NCBI GenBank assembly: GCA_009692985.1
Contig: SHYF01000031.1
Location: 1 to 13,698, forward strand
DNA: 13,698 nucleotides
DNA from: Dehalococcoidia bacterium
Lineage (GTDB): Bacteria > Chloroflexota > Dehalococcoidia > Lucifugimonadales > SHYF01
Direction of reading: 5' to 3'
Positions 1 through 6,445 of the stretch are shown here, piece after piece. The notes under the pieces were generated by a model. It saw only the letters and a program-made list of their open reading frames with translations, was not told the DNA's origin and ran no database searches. Position numbers and translations under genes: made by a program. Every line of letters starts with the position of its first letter. Position 1 is the first letter of the stretch.

Positions 1-1336
1 AGGGGTCGCCCCGGAAGTCAGTGCCCACCTTGTCCACCTCGTCCAGCATGAACACCGGATTGACGGTGCCGGCACGGCGCATGGTCTGGATTACCCGGCC
101 AGGCATAGCGCCAACGTATGTGCGGCGGTGGCCACGTATCTCCGCCTCGTCCCTAATACCCCCCAGACTTACCCGGACAAACTTGCGGCCCATGGCTGCG
201 GCAATGGACTTGCCAAGGCTGGTCTTGCCAACGCCGGGAGCGCCCACAAAGCAGAGAATGGGGCTGCGCAGCTTCCCTTCGGACAGCTTCCTCACCGCCA
301 GGTACTCCAGAATGCGCTCCTTCACCTTAGCCAGGCCGTAGTGGTTCTCGTCCAGCACGCGGGCAGCCTGCCTTATGTCCAGGTTATCCTCGGTCTGGGT
401 CTTCCAGGGCAAGGTAATAAGCCAGTCCAGGTAGCCCCGGACCACCGAGTTCTCCGGCGAGACGGGCGATATAAGGGCAAGTCGCTCCAGCTCTTCCAGT
501 GCCTTCTTGGCGGCCTCTTCCGGCATCCCGGACTCCTCTATTTTCGTCTTGAGGCTATCCACTTCCCTGGCTTGAGGGTCAGTCTCCTGGAGTTCCTTCT
601 GAATGGCCCGCAGTTGCTCCCGGAGGAAGAACTCTCGATGAGTCTTGTCCACGGAGCCTTTTATCTCGGAGTCAATGCGGTTTTGCACCTCCAGGACATC
701 CACCTCCTGGGCCAGGTGCATATTTACCATGTGCAGCCTCTCATCTGAGTCGAGTGTCTCCAGGACTTTCTGGCGCGCCTCCATGGGCATGTTCAGGGAG
801 GAGCAGACCAGGTCCGCCAGATGCCCTGGGCCATCGGCGTTCATGGCGGCCACGTAGGAGTCCCCGGACAGGTTGGGTGAAAGGCGCACGCACTTCTCGA
901 AGAGGGCCAGCACGGAACGCATTGACCCTTGCGTCTGGAGGGTTTCCACCAGGGACTCTGGCAGGACATCCGCTTTGGCCCGGTACCACGGCTCCGTCTG
1001 AGTCACCTCAACAATTCGCACCCGCTCCTCGCCCTCCACCCAGACCGTGGCCGAACCGTCTGGCATCTTCAGCATCCTGCCTACCGTAGCCAGAGTGCCC
1101 ACGGGGTACAGGTCAGCCACACCGAAATCCCGGCTGTCAACGTTGCGCCGGCCCACCACCAGAATTCTGCGATCGCCAGAGATCGCCTCTTCCACGGCGC
1201 GCTGATAAGCCGGCCGCATCACCACTAGCTGGGTAAGCAGCCTGGGAAACACCAGTGTATCCCTCCTGGGAAGGAGAGGCATCTCCACCGTCTTTGTTGC
1301 CTTTGAGTCTGCTCCAGCCGCCAGGTTAGTTGTCAA
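1..1336 (-). CDS. lon: ATP-dependent protease Lon, N-terminal and AAA+ part (partial, C-terminus outside window)
   Basis: Lon is a cytoplasmic AAA+ serine protease that degrades misfolded and regulatory proteins. Seen: about 445 codons read from 1336 to the window edge. An N-terminal substrate-binding domain begins with a PLLPRRDTLVFP segment and is followed by a coiled-coil region around REFFLREQLRAIQKEL. The AAA+ module has Walker A GAPGVGKTS (about residues 364-372), a GGIRDEAEIRGHRRTYVGA segment and Walker B VFMLDEVDK. The protease domain with the Ser-Lys dyad lies beyond position 1. Start: TTG at 1334-1336, preceded by GGAAGGTG about 5 bases upstream; the ATG codons just upstream meet a stop after a few codons. 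The gene stands 119 bases downstream of the UPF0060 gene on the same strand. Family assignment is near certain; the exact start is very likely. Confidence 0.96.
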   Translation of the reverse strand, partial: MTTNLAAGADSKATKTVEMPLLPRRDTLVFPRLLTQLVVMRPAYQRAVEEAISGDRRILVVGRRNVDSRDFGVADLYPVGTLATVGRMLKMPDGSATVWVEGEERVRIVEVTQTEPWYRAKADVLPESLVETLQTQGSMRSVLALFEKCVRLSPNLSGDSYVAAMNADGPGHLADLVCSSLNMPMEARQKVLETLDSDERLHMVNMHLAQEVDVLEVQNRIDSEIKGSVDKTHREFFLREQLRAIQKELQETDPQAREVDSLKTKIEESGMPEEAAKKALEELERLALISPVSPENSVVRGYLDWLITLPWKTQTEDNLDIRQAARVLDENHYGLAKVKERILEYLAVRKLSEGKLRSPILCFVGAPGVGKTSLGKSIAAAMGRKFVRVSLGGIRDEAEIRGHRRTYVGAMPGRVIQTMRRAGTVNPVFMLDEVDKVGTDFRGDP

Positions 1337-1455
1337 GGTGCATCACCTTCCTACTGCGTGAGTCTCCGAGCCTATTCCAGTCAGTTTACCACAGGCCATA
1401 CTATCTGAAAACGCTACCCGTATCTGGGCAGTAGGTCAATTTGAATCCCGCCGAA

Positions 1456-1784
1456 CTAGATAGCCTTTGCCCTGGGCCAGTACATGATCACCGCTACTTC
1501 CAGAACGACAATGGCCCCACCGAACAGGTCATAGAAATCGGGGGAGCGCTTATCAATCAGCCAGCCCCACGCTATAGACATGACAACAAACACGCCACCA
1601 TAGGCCGCATAGACTCTCCCGAAGTTCGCCGATTGAAAGGCGGGGATGACACCATATAGAGAGCCAAGATCAGAGCACCGAGTATCCCTAAGGCGATGGG
1701 TTGATGTTGGCGAAGCCAAACCCATATTAGATAACCACCTCCGATCTCTGCCAGGCCCGCAAGCAAGAAGATCAGTATAAGCAC
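1456..1784 (-). pseudogene. ynfA: UPF0060 (YnfA-like) small membrane protein, frameshifted
   Basis: Two overlapping reading frames together give one complete UPF0060 protein. The first, from GTG at 1784, encodes [20 protein letters not shown] through ALILALY. The second resumes at GVIPAFQ and carries the family hallmark [14 protein letters not shown], then a last hydrophobic segment ending in MYWPRAKAI. The switch falls at the bases reading TATAT near 1655, where removing two bases restores one frame of 108 residues, the length of E. coli YnfA. Four membrane segments are expected. The function of the family is poorly defined. A good ribosome site (GAGGGGG, 5 bases before GTG) is present. The break could be a true inactivating AT duplication or a sequencing or assembly error; both halves are otherwise intact, so it would be recent. 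Confidence 0.82.
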
Positions 1785-1819
1785 TTTTGCCCCCTCATGA
1801 AACGCCGGGTGGTTCTGCG

Positions 1820-1849
1820 AGTATCCGTGCCATACATGGGTTCGGACAA
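1820..1849 (-). promoter_or_regulatory. Possible promoter of the UPF0060 gene
   Basis: Reading the minus strand, TTGTCC (1849-1844) and GATACT (1825-1820) are separated by 18 bases, about 35 bases before the GTG start at 1784. Each box matches four of six consensus bases. Assignment by eye only. Confidence 0.3.
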
Positions 1850-1934
1850 GCTACGTTCTTGCATTGCAGGGAGTGGGGACATGCGCTTTTATTTATTCTA
1901 CACATATCCCAAACAAACGCCCCGAACTGCGGAG

Positions 1935-2618
1935 CTATTGCCGAAGGCCGTCTTCCTGAGATGGGGATTCGCCACCCCCAAGACTCCGATACAAGTACAC
2001 CAGCAAGGCAACGGACGGGATTCCCAAAGCAACGCTCCCCATGACATCGCTGGGCCAGTGCGCCCCCAGGTAAACCCTGGAGACGGAGATGGCAATGGCA
2101 AGCAAAAGCACCAACGCCGCCAAGGCGCGCCGGAGCCACCTGCGGCATATGCCAGGTACTGCCAGGGCCAGCAACAGTCCTCCAAATACAACGGCGTGGT
2201 AGGCGTGCCCACTGGGGAAGCTGCCGCTGGTGCCGCTCTCCATTACGCGCAGGAGCTCATCGGGCGGGCGCGGGCGGTCAATCAAAGTCTTGAGCACCTG
2301 AACAGCTACCTCCATGACCGCCGTTCCCAGGAAGGTAGCAACCTCTGCCCAGCGCCGCGCCAAGGCAAAAGCGACTGCCGCTGCCAGGATGCTGGCACCC
2401 GCCACGTAACTCTTCCCAAGAAGAGTCACCGCCTTCATCACTGTATCCAGCCAGAGGGTAGCCAGAGACTGGACGCCCCGGGCAACAGGCAAGTCACCCG
2501 GAAGACGCGCCCCAAGAGCTGCCGCCACGGAGAGCACCAGCCCAACGGCTAGCAATAGCCCCGTGACTGCAATGACGGCGCGACTGGTCAAGCGAGACGA
2601 GACCGGGGGGTTGGACAA
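1935..2618 (-). CDS. PAP2-family membrane phosphatase
   Basis: Type 2 phosphatidic acid phosphatase superfamily, integral-membrane enzymes that hydrolyse lipid phosphates such as undecaprenyl diphosphate or phosphatidate. All three signature motifs are visible in order, numbered from the chosen start: KTLIDRPRP (K110 to P118), PSGH (135-138) and SRVYLGAHWPSD, with the catalytic pair H187 and D191. About six hydrophobic segments surround them, from AVIAVTGLLLAVGLVL to IPSVALLVYLYR. Start: TTG at 2618, with GGAGG five bases upstream, giving 227 residues. An in-frame TTG at 2651 would add 11 residues, but it overlaps a good -10 box and has no close ribosome site. The gene is divergent from the Yip1 gene. 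Which phosphorylated lipid it acts on cannot be told. Confidence 0.92.
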   Translation of the reverse strand: MSNPPVSSRLTSRAVIAVTGLLLAVGLVLSVAAALGARLPGDLPVARGVQSLATLWLDTVMKAVTLLGKSYVAGASILAAAVAFALARRWAEVATFLGTAVMEVAVQVLKTLIDRPRPPDELLRVMESGTSGSFPSGHAYHAVVFGGLLLALAVPGICRRWLRRALAALVLLLAIAISVSRVYLGAHWPSDVMGSVALGIPSVALLVYLYRSLGGGESPSQEDGLRQ

Positions 2619-2649
2619 TGGAACCTCCGGCGCTGTGCTGGTGCCCGTC

Positions 2650-2679
2650 AATATACACAGCCCGCTCCCGCAATAACAA
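2650..2679 (-). promoter_or_regulatory. Probable promoter of the PAP2 gene
   Basis: On the minus strand TTGTTA (2679-2674) and TATATT (2655-2650) are 18 bases apart. The -10 box matches five of six consensus bases and the -35 box four. Transcription would begin near 2643, giving a leader of about 25 bases that contains the GGAGG site. This supports the TTG start at 2618 over the one at 2651. Confidence 0.5.
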
Positions 2680-2748
2680 GCGTGGCCAAAGGCACTCCGA
2701 AAGCGTCACCGCCGCAACGTTAATGCCTGTGTGACCACCGCCGAACCC

Positions 2749-2777
2749 TTGACAACTTGAGTTGTGGCAGCAAGAAT
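2749..2777 (+). promoter_or_regulatory. Probable promoter of the Yip1-domain gene
   Basis: A consensus TTGACA (2749-2754) is followed after 17 bases by AAGAAT (2772-2777, four of six). The expected transcript start near 2784 leaves a 40-base leader to the TTG at 2824. A small inverted repeat, CAACT-TG-AGTTG (2753-2764), lies inside the spacer and could be an operator; that is only a guess. Confidence 0.5.
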
Positions 2778-2823
2778 AAGGCTCATCTCACCATCGTGCG
2801 CAGTTCCCAGGAGGAAAAGACCC

Positions 2824-3354
2824 TTGATTAACCGGATGCTTGGAGCAGCAATGCTAAGAGTTAGCACCTTTGAAAAGGTAGAGGCCGATACCAAAGCCAC
2901 CAGGCAAGCTATGCTGGTGGTTGCTATTGTGGCGCTGGCAACTGGGCTAGGGACGGTAGTATCTGGCGGAGTCGCTGGCCTTGTGAGCGGGTTTGTGGTT
3001 GGCCTTTTGGGTTGGGCGCTCTGGGCCTGGATCACGTTCTTCATTGGAACGACCATATTCAAGACTCCGCAGACTCATGCCAACTGGGGAGAGATGGCAC
3101 GGGTGCTGGGCTTCGCTCAGTCGCCTGGGGTGCTGAAAGTACTTGGGTTCATACCAGGTGTCGGACCCGCTATCTTCGTTATCATCTCGGTGTGGCAGCT
3201 TGCGGCAATGGTGATTGCGGTGCGGCAAGGTCTGGACTACACATCCACGTGGCGGGCCGTGGGCGTCGTATTGGTGGGCTTCATCCCATACGTCGTGCTG
3301 ATAGTGGTAGTGCAGTCGCTCCTAAGCGGCCCAATGCCGGGTGCGACCCAATAG
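2824..3354 (+). CDS. Yip1-domain integral membrane protein
   Basis: Small membrane protein of the Yip1 domain family, common in Chloroflexota and archaea and of unknown function. The N-terminus has the typical pattern of a short amphipathic helix followed by a STFEKVEAD segment and then ATRQAMLVVAIVALATG. About four or five hydrophobic segments follow: VVAIVALATGLGTVVSG, LVSGFVVGLLGWALWAWITFF, VGPAIFVIISVWQLAAMVIA and VVLVGFIPYVVLIVVVQSLL. Start: TTG at 2824, nine bases after AGGAGG, giving 176 residues. An ATG at 2836 is too far from that site, and the frame upstream to 2764 would put the promoter at the start codon. The 3' end converges on the DinB-like gene with only 10 bases between stop codons. 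Confidence 0.78.
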   Translation: MINRMLGAAMLRVSTFEKVEADTKATRQAMLVVAIVALATGLGTVVSGGVAGLVSGFVVGLLGWALWAWITFFIGTTIFKTPQTHANWGEMARVLGFAQSPGVLKVLGFIPGVGPAIFVIISVWQLAAMVIAVRQGLDYTSTWRAVGVVLVGFIPYVVLIVVVQSLLSGPMPGATQ

Positions 3355-3364
3355 CAGCGGACGA

Positions 3365-3784
3365 CTAGGAAGTCGCCCCTTGCCGAATGGCCTCCTCAAT
3401 CCTGTTCCCAAAGACTACCTCGTCCTCAATTATGTGCTCGAGGACTTTGCGAGGCGGCCATTCCCCTTCGGCCGGCGCTCGGTCCATGTCATCATCCGAT
3501 AGGCACAGGAGCAGCCCTTCCAGCTCGCCGCGAGACCTCTGCAAGCTGCGCAGGATAAGCTGGGCCTCGCTCTGGGCAATCCCTAGGGCCGAAAGTGTTT
3601 TTACCAAGTGGACGGTGTGCTCCGCCTCGTGCGAAATGAGAAGATAGAACATGGCCCTCACGTTCCGGGGAATGCGTCCGGCTACAGGCAGTGTCATCTG
3701 CGCTTCCTTCACGTCTATGAGCTGCTCCTGAAGCTTTGCTCGCGAAGCCCTTAGCTTTTCCAGCATATCTGTTACATCTCCCAT
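3365..3784 (-). CDS. DinB-like (DinB/YfiT superfamily) four-helix protein
   Basis: A 139-residue all-helical protein resembling the DinB_2/YfiT superfamily, whose members are often metal-binding and act in thiol transfer or stress. The second half shows the usual pattern: RAPAEGEWPPRKVLEHIIEDE resembles the family segment in which a tryptophan motif precedes a helix with a metal-ligand histidine. SHEAEHTVH in the middle could supply further ligands. Start: ATG at 3784, seven bases after AGGAGG. It is convergent with the Yip1 gene, and its upstream side faces repeat copy 1. No specific substrate can be inferred; superfamily membership is fairly sure. Confidence 0.7.
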   Translation of the reverse strand: MGDVTDMLEKLRASRAKLQEQLIDVKEAQMTLPVAGRIPRNVRAMFYLLISHEAEHTVHLVKTLSALGIAQSEAQLILRSLQRSRGELEGLLLCLSDDDMDRAPAEGEWPPRKVLEHIIEDEVVFGNRIEEAIRQGATS

Positions 3785-3808
3785 TCGGTACCTCCTGGTA
3801 TGGGTGCG

Positions 3809-3964
3809 TGATGAAAAACCTCTTCGACCATCCCCCTGACCCCCTTTCCTTCGCTACGCTCAAGGACAGGCTCTAGCCAGGAAGGGGGTGACAGAGATGT
3901 CTGAGGGATACCCCCAGACCCCCACCAAAGGAGCTTAGCCCCTCTAGACTCCCCCTTTTCAGCA
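3809..3964 (+). repeat. Dispersed GC-rich multi-hairpin repeat, copy 1
   Basis: About 155 bases in the gap between the divergent DinB-like and cysteine synthase genes. Three inverted repeats follow one another: CCCCCTTTCC (3840-3849) with GGAAGGGGG (3880-3888); TCTGAGGG-ATA-CCCCCAGA (3900-3918, one mismatch); and AGGAGC-TTA-GCCCCT. The ends resemble terminal inverted repeats: TGATGAAAA on the left and TTTTCAGCA on the right, one mismatch. The same unit recurs near 8900 and 9814, and a diverged part near 10685. No coding potential seen. Confidence 0.88.
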
Positions 3965-4065
3965 ACCTGCTAGGTGCGTTAGATAGTATATGTTACCACG
4001 CTTCTCTTTCCTTGACGCTCCTAACTACCCATGCCACAATGGGCCATCCCCCACGGAGAGTCCCC

Positions 4066-4980
4066 TTGTCCAGGATTGCCAAATCGGTCCTTGAACTCAT
4101 AGGCAACACGCCGCTGGTGCGCCTGCGCGCCCTGGAAACGCCCGGCTCGGCACAAGTGCTGGCCAAGCTGGAGGGCCTGAACCCCAGCGGCAGCACCAAA
4201 GACCGGGCGGCCCTGGCCATGATAGAGGACGCCGAATCTCGCAGTAAGCTCAGGTCCGGCATGACAATTATAGAGCCTACCGGCGGCAATATGGGCATCT
4301 CCCTGGCGCTGGTGGGAGCCGCCAAAGGATACAGAGTAGCCATAACTATGCCCGAGAGCGTGCCCCTGGAGCGCCGACGCCTGGTGACGCGCTTCGGCGC
4401 GACGGTACATCTCACGCCGGCTCGCCTGGGCATGGCGGGGGCCATTCAGGCAGCCCGGCGCATGCTTGACCAGGACCCCATGCTGGTGATGCTGGGCCAG
4501 TTCACCAACCCCGCCAATGCAAAAGCGCATCGAGAAGGCACAGGGAAGGAGATCCTGGAGGCAACCTCTGGTCGGGTGGACGCCTTCGTGGCCGGGGTGG
4601 GTACCGGCGGCACAATCACAGGCGTCGGCGCGGCGCTGAAAGCAGTAAACCCGTCGGTGCTGGTAGTGGCTGTGGAACCTGACACATCTCCGCTGCTAAG
4701 CCAGGGCCACGCGGGTGACCACGGCATTGTGGGCATCGGCGCCGACTTCGTGCCGCCCTTGCTGAACCGAGGCATCATTGACGAGATTGTCGCCGTGGTC
4801 ACCAAGGATGCCATAGATGCGACCAGGCGGCTGGCCCAGGAGATGGGGCTGCTGGTGGGCATATCCTCCGGTGCCAACGTGCTGGCTGCCCTGCGGGTGG
4901 CGCAGCGACTGGGCGAGGACAAGGTGGTGGTGACTGTCTTGCCAGACACGGGCGAGCGGTATCCCATGCTGAACGCGTGA
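4066..4980 (+). CDS. PLP-dependent cysteine synthase / cystathionine beta-synthase family enzyme
   Basis: Fold-type II PLP enzyme of the CysK/CysM/CBS group, which adds sulfide (or a thiocarboxylate sulfur) to an activated serine. Seen, numbered from the chosen start: ELIGNTPLVRL at the N-terminus, PLP lysine K45 in GSTKDR, the substrate loop as TGGNMG (72-77), the phosphate-binding GTGGTITG (179-186), ISSGAN (266-271) and PDTGERY near the end. The total of 304 residues is normal for CysK/CysM, with no CBS or ACT extension. The substrate loop is usually TSGNTG, so it differs at two positions. Start: TTG at 4066, five bases after GGAGAG; ATG at 4039 and TTG at 4012 lack a ribosome site. It stands alone downstream of repeat copy 1. 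Whether it uses O-acetylserine, O-phosphoserine or homocysteine cannot be told. Confidence 0.92.
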   Translation: MSRIAKSVLELIGNTPLVRLRALETPGSAQVLAKLEGLNPSGSTKDRAALAMIEDAESRSKLRSGMTIIEPTGGNMGISLALVGAAKGYRVAITMPESVPLERRRLVTRFGATVHLTPARLGMAGAIQAARRMLDQDPMLVMLGQFTNPANAKAHREGTGKEILEATSGRVDAFVAGVGTGGTITGVGAALKAVNPSVLVVAVEPDTSPLLSQGHAGDHGIVGIGADFVPPLLNRGIIDEIVAVVTKDAIDATRRLAQEMGLLVGISSGANVLAALRVAQRLGEDKVVVTVLPDTGERYPMLNA

Positions 4981-4997
4981 AGCCACTGCCCATACAC

Positions 4998-5021
4998 CTG
5001 CAAGCTTGTTGCAGATTTATT
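4998..5021 (+). terminator. Weak intrinsic terminator candidate after the cysteine synthase gene
   Basis: CTGCAA-GCTTG-TTGCAG forms a six-pair stem 17 bases after the stop codon, followed by the T-rich ATTTATT. The stem is short and the T tract is interrupted, so this is tentative. Confidence 0.35.
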
Positions 5022-5090
5022 CCACGTGTAGGTGGCCAGGAATGTACTGACCCCAGATGTTGTGCTTTGAAACTCCACTTCCATCTTGGT

Positions 5091-5119
5091 TTGCGATTGA
5101 AACTACAGGGCCGTATACT
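5091..5119 (+). promoter_or_regulatory. Probable promoter of the Fic gene
   Basis: TTGCGA (5091-5096) and TATACT (5114-5119) are separated by exactly 17 bases, matching four and five of six consensus bases. The transcript would start near 5126, leaving about 29 bases to the ATG at 5155 and including the GGAG ribosome site. It supports Fic as a separate transcription unit. Confidence 0.55.
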
Positions 5120-5154
5120 TTCATTTGGCAACCGATTAGAAAGCGGAGTTTCAT

Positions 5155-6303
5155 ATGACAACCCACCCTCTCAAGAACAGCCCTTGCGGTAAGTTGGTGC
5201 CGGTCAGCAATGGGCAAATGGCATTCGTTCCCGCGCCACTACCTAGAAGCATCGCCGTTAGTAATGAACTGGTCTATAAACTCGACAGAGCATCCCAGGC
5301 AGTTGCCATGCTTGCAGGTATAGGGGAAACGATTCCTAACCCTCATCTCCTAATTCTCCCGTTCGTGCGACGAGAGGCGATACTCTCTTCTCGTATAGAA
5401 GGTACACAAGCGTCATTGTCTGACCTATTCATACACGAAGCTTCAGGTAGACGTCAAGCAAAGGGTGACGTAAACGAGGTGATAAACTATATAGCGGCGA
5501 TGGGCCATGGCATAGAACTGCTTGTCAAGTTGCCAATCTGCGTCCGACTTCTGAACGAAATACATCTAGTGCTGCTGCAAGGAGTAAGGGGACAGGAACA
5601 ACACCCCGGCGAACTGCGTAATGAGATTGTCTGGATCGGGTCTGAGCATACGCCCATTAGTGAAGCACGCTATGTTCCGCCTCCCCCCGACATTGTACGT
5701 GACCTCATGGAAGACCTAGAAAGGTTTGCTAATGAAGAGTTAAAACTGCCTCCATTGATTCAATGTGCACTACTTCATTACCAATTTGAGACTATCCATC
5801 CATACCTTGATGGAAACGGCCGCATAGGCAGGCTGCTAATAACGCTGTTCCTTTACTGGAAAGGCATGTTGCCTAAGCCACTTCTTTATCTTAGCGCGTA
5901 TTTTGAACGGACTCGTATCAACTATTACGACCAACTATTGAATCTAAGCGCAACAGGAGATTGGGAAGCGTGGCTGAATTACTTCTTTGACGGAGTGTAC
6001 GAGCAAGCACAAGACGCCATTAGACGCATACGCCGTATTCGGGAGGTACAAGATAAGTACAAAGCTTTGTTACTAGAGCATCATGAGACAGCTAATGCTT
6101 TGCGTCTTGTCGACGGACTGATGGCAACTTCGTTCACGTCTGTAGGTACCGCTGCGCGGATACTGGGCGTAACTCATGCTGGAGCTAGTGGTATTCTTGA
6201 AAGACTTCGGGCTATCGGCATCGTAACGAAGTTAGAGAACATTTGGCCTCGGCTTTACGTGGCATCGGAACTGTTGGATGCAATCGATGCACCTGTCTCA
6301 TGA
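5155..6303 (+). CDS. Fic-family protein (probable AMP transferase) with C-terminal winged helix
   Basis: Fic enzymes usually transfer AMP from ATP to a hydroxyl side chain of a target protein. Seen: an N-terminal Fic_N-type region, then SSRIEG (78-83), which fits the inhibitory [S/T]xxxE motif that blocks ATP binding in self-inhibited Fic proteins. The catalytic motif HPYLDGNGRIGR (215-226) is complete, with H215 and both glycines intact. A C-terminal region with TSVGTAARILGVTHAGASGILERL looks like a DNA-binding helix-turn-helix. The 382-residue length is usual for this stand-alone architecture. Start: ATG at 5155, with GGAG upstream. Base composition is visibly lower in GC than its neighbours (24 of 60 bases in 5701-5760, against 41 of 60 in 4561-4620), suggesting recent transfer. 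No antitoxin-like partner gene flanks it. Family is certain; target unknown. Confidence 0.95.
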   Translation: MTTHPLKNSPCGKLVPVSNGQMAFVPAPLPRSIAVSNELVYKLDRASQAVAMLAGIGETIPNPHLLILPFVRREAILSSRIEGTQASLSDLFIHEASGRRQAKGDVNEVINYIAAMGHGIELLVKLPICVRLLNEIHLVLLQGVRGQEQHPGELRNEIVWIGSEHTPISEARYVPPPPDIVRDLMEDLERFANEELKLPPLIQCALLHYQFETIHPYLDGNGRIGRLLITLFLYWKGMLPKPLLYLSAYFERTRINYYDQLLNLSATGDWEAWLNYFFDGVYEQAQDAIRRIRRIREVQDKYKALLLEHHETANALRLVDGLMATSFTSVGTAARILGVTHAGASGILERLRAIGIVTKLENIWPRLYVASELLDAIDAPVS

Positions 6304-6354
6304 GAAAGAACTCCCAAATCAATCCTTCACTTTCGATATCGGAGGACATGAATT

Positions 6355-6438
6355 ATGCAACAAGCTTCCCAGAACGGGTATCCACTCTCATGCTACAATA
6401 GATGCGTTTCCCAACCTGACCCAGGCCTAACCCAGTAA
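6355..6438 (+). other. Possible short leader ORF between fic and selD
   Basis: ATG at 6355 follows GGAGG (6341-6345) with nine bases between, and reads 27 codons to TAA, stopping seven bases before the selD start. A second ATG at 6348 in another frame reads 16 codons. Neither peptide is recognisable, and the selD -10 box lies inside them, so a leader peptide is possible only if transcription comes from upstream. It may be a gene remnant. Confidence 0.15.
6391..6399 (+). promoter_or_regulatory. Extended -10 promoter candidate for selD
   Basis: TGC-TACAAT (6391-6399) is a good extended -10 element, five of six in the hexamer. No convincing -35 box sits 17 bases upstream. The transcript would start near 6406, about 40 bases before the selD ATG. 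Confidence 0.4.
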
Positions 6439-6445
6439 GGAGCCT

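Noticed and set aside
21..1228. Several plus-strand open frames opposite lon
   Set aside because: They are antisense shadows of the clearly conserved Lon coding sequence.
1797..2552. 251-codon plus-strand open frame
   Set aside because: Most of it is antisense to the PAP2 gene, which has all three family motifs; the translated product has no recognisable feature.
2619..2651. Eleven-residue extension of PAP2 from TTG at 2651
   Set aside because: The codon overlaps a -10 box and lacks a close ribosome site; TTG at 2618 has GGAGG at ideal spacing.
5060..5107. TTTGAAACT and ATTGAAACT resembling CRISPR repeat ends
   Set aside because: Only two short matches, no full-length repeats or regular spacing, and no cas genes.
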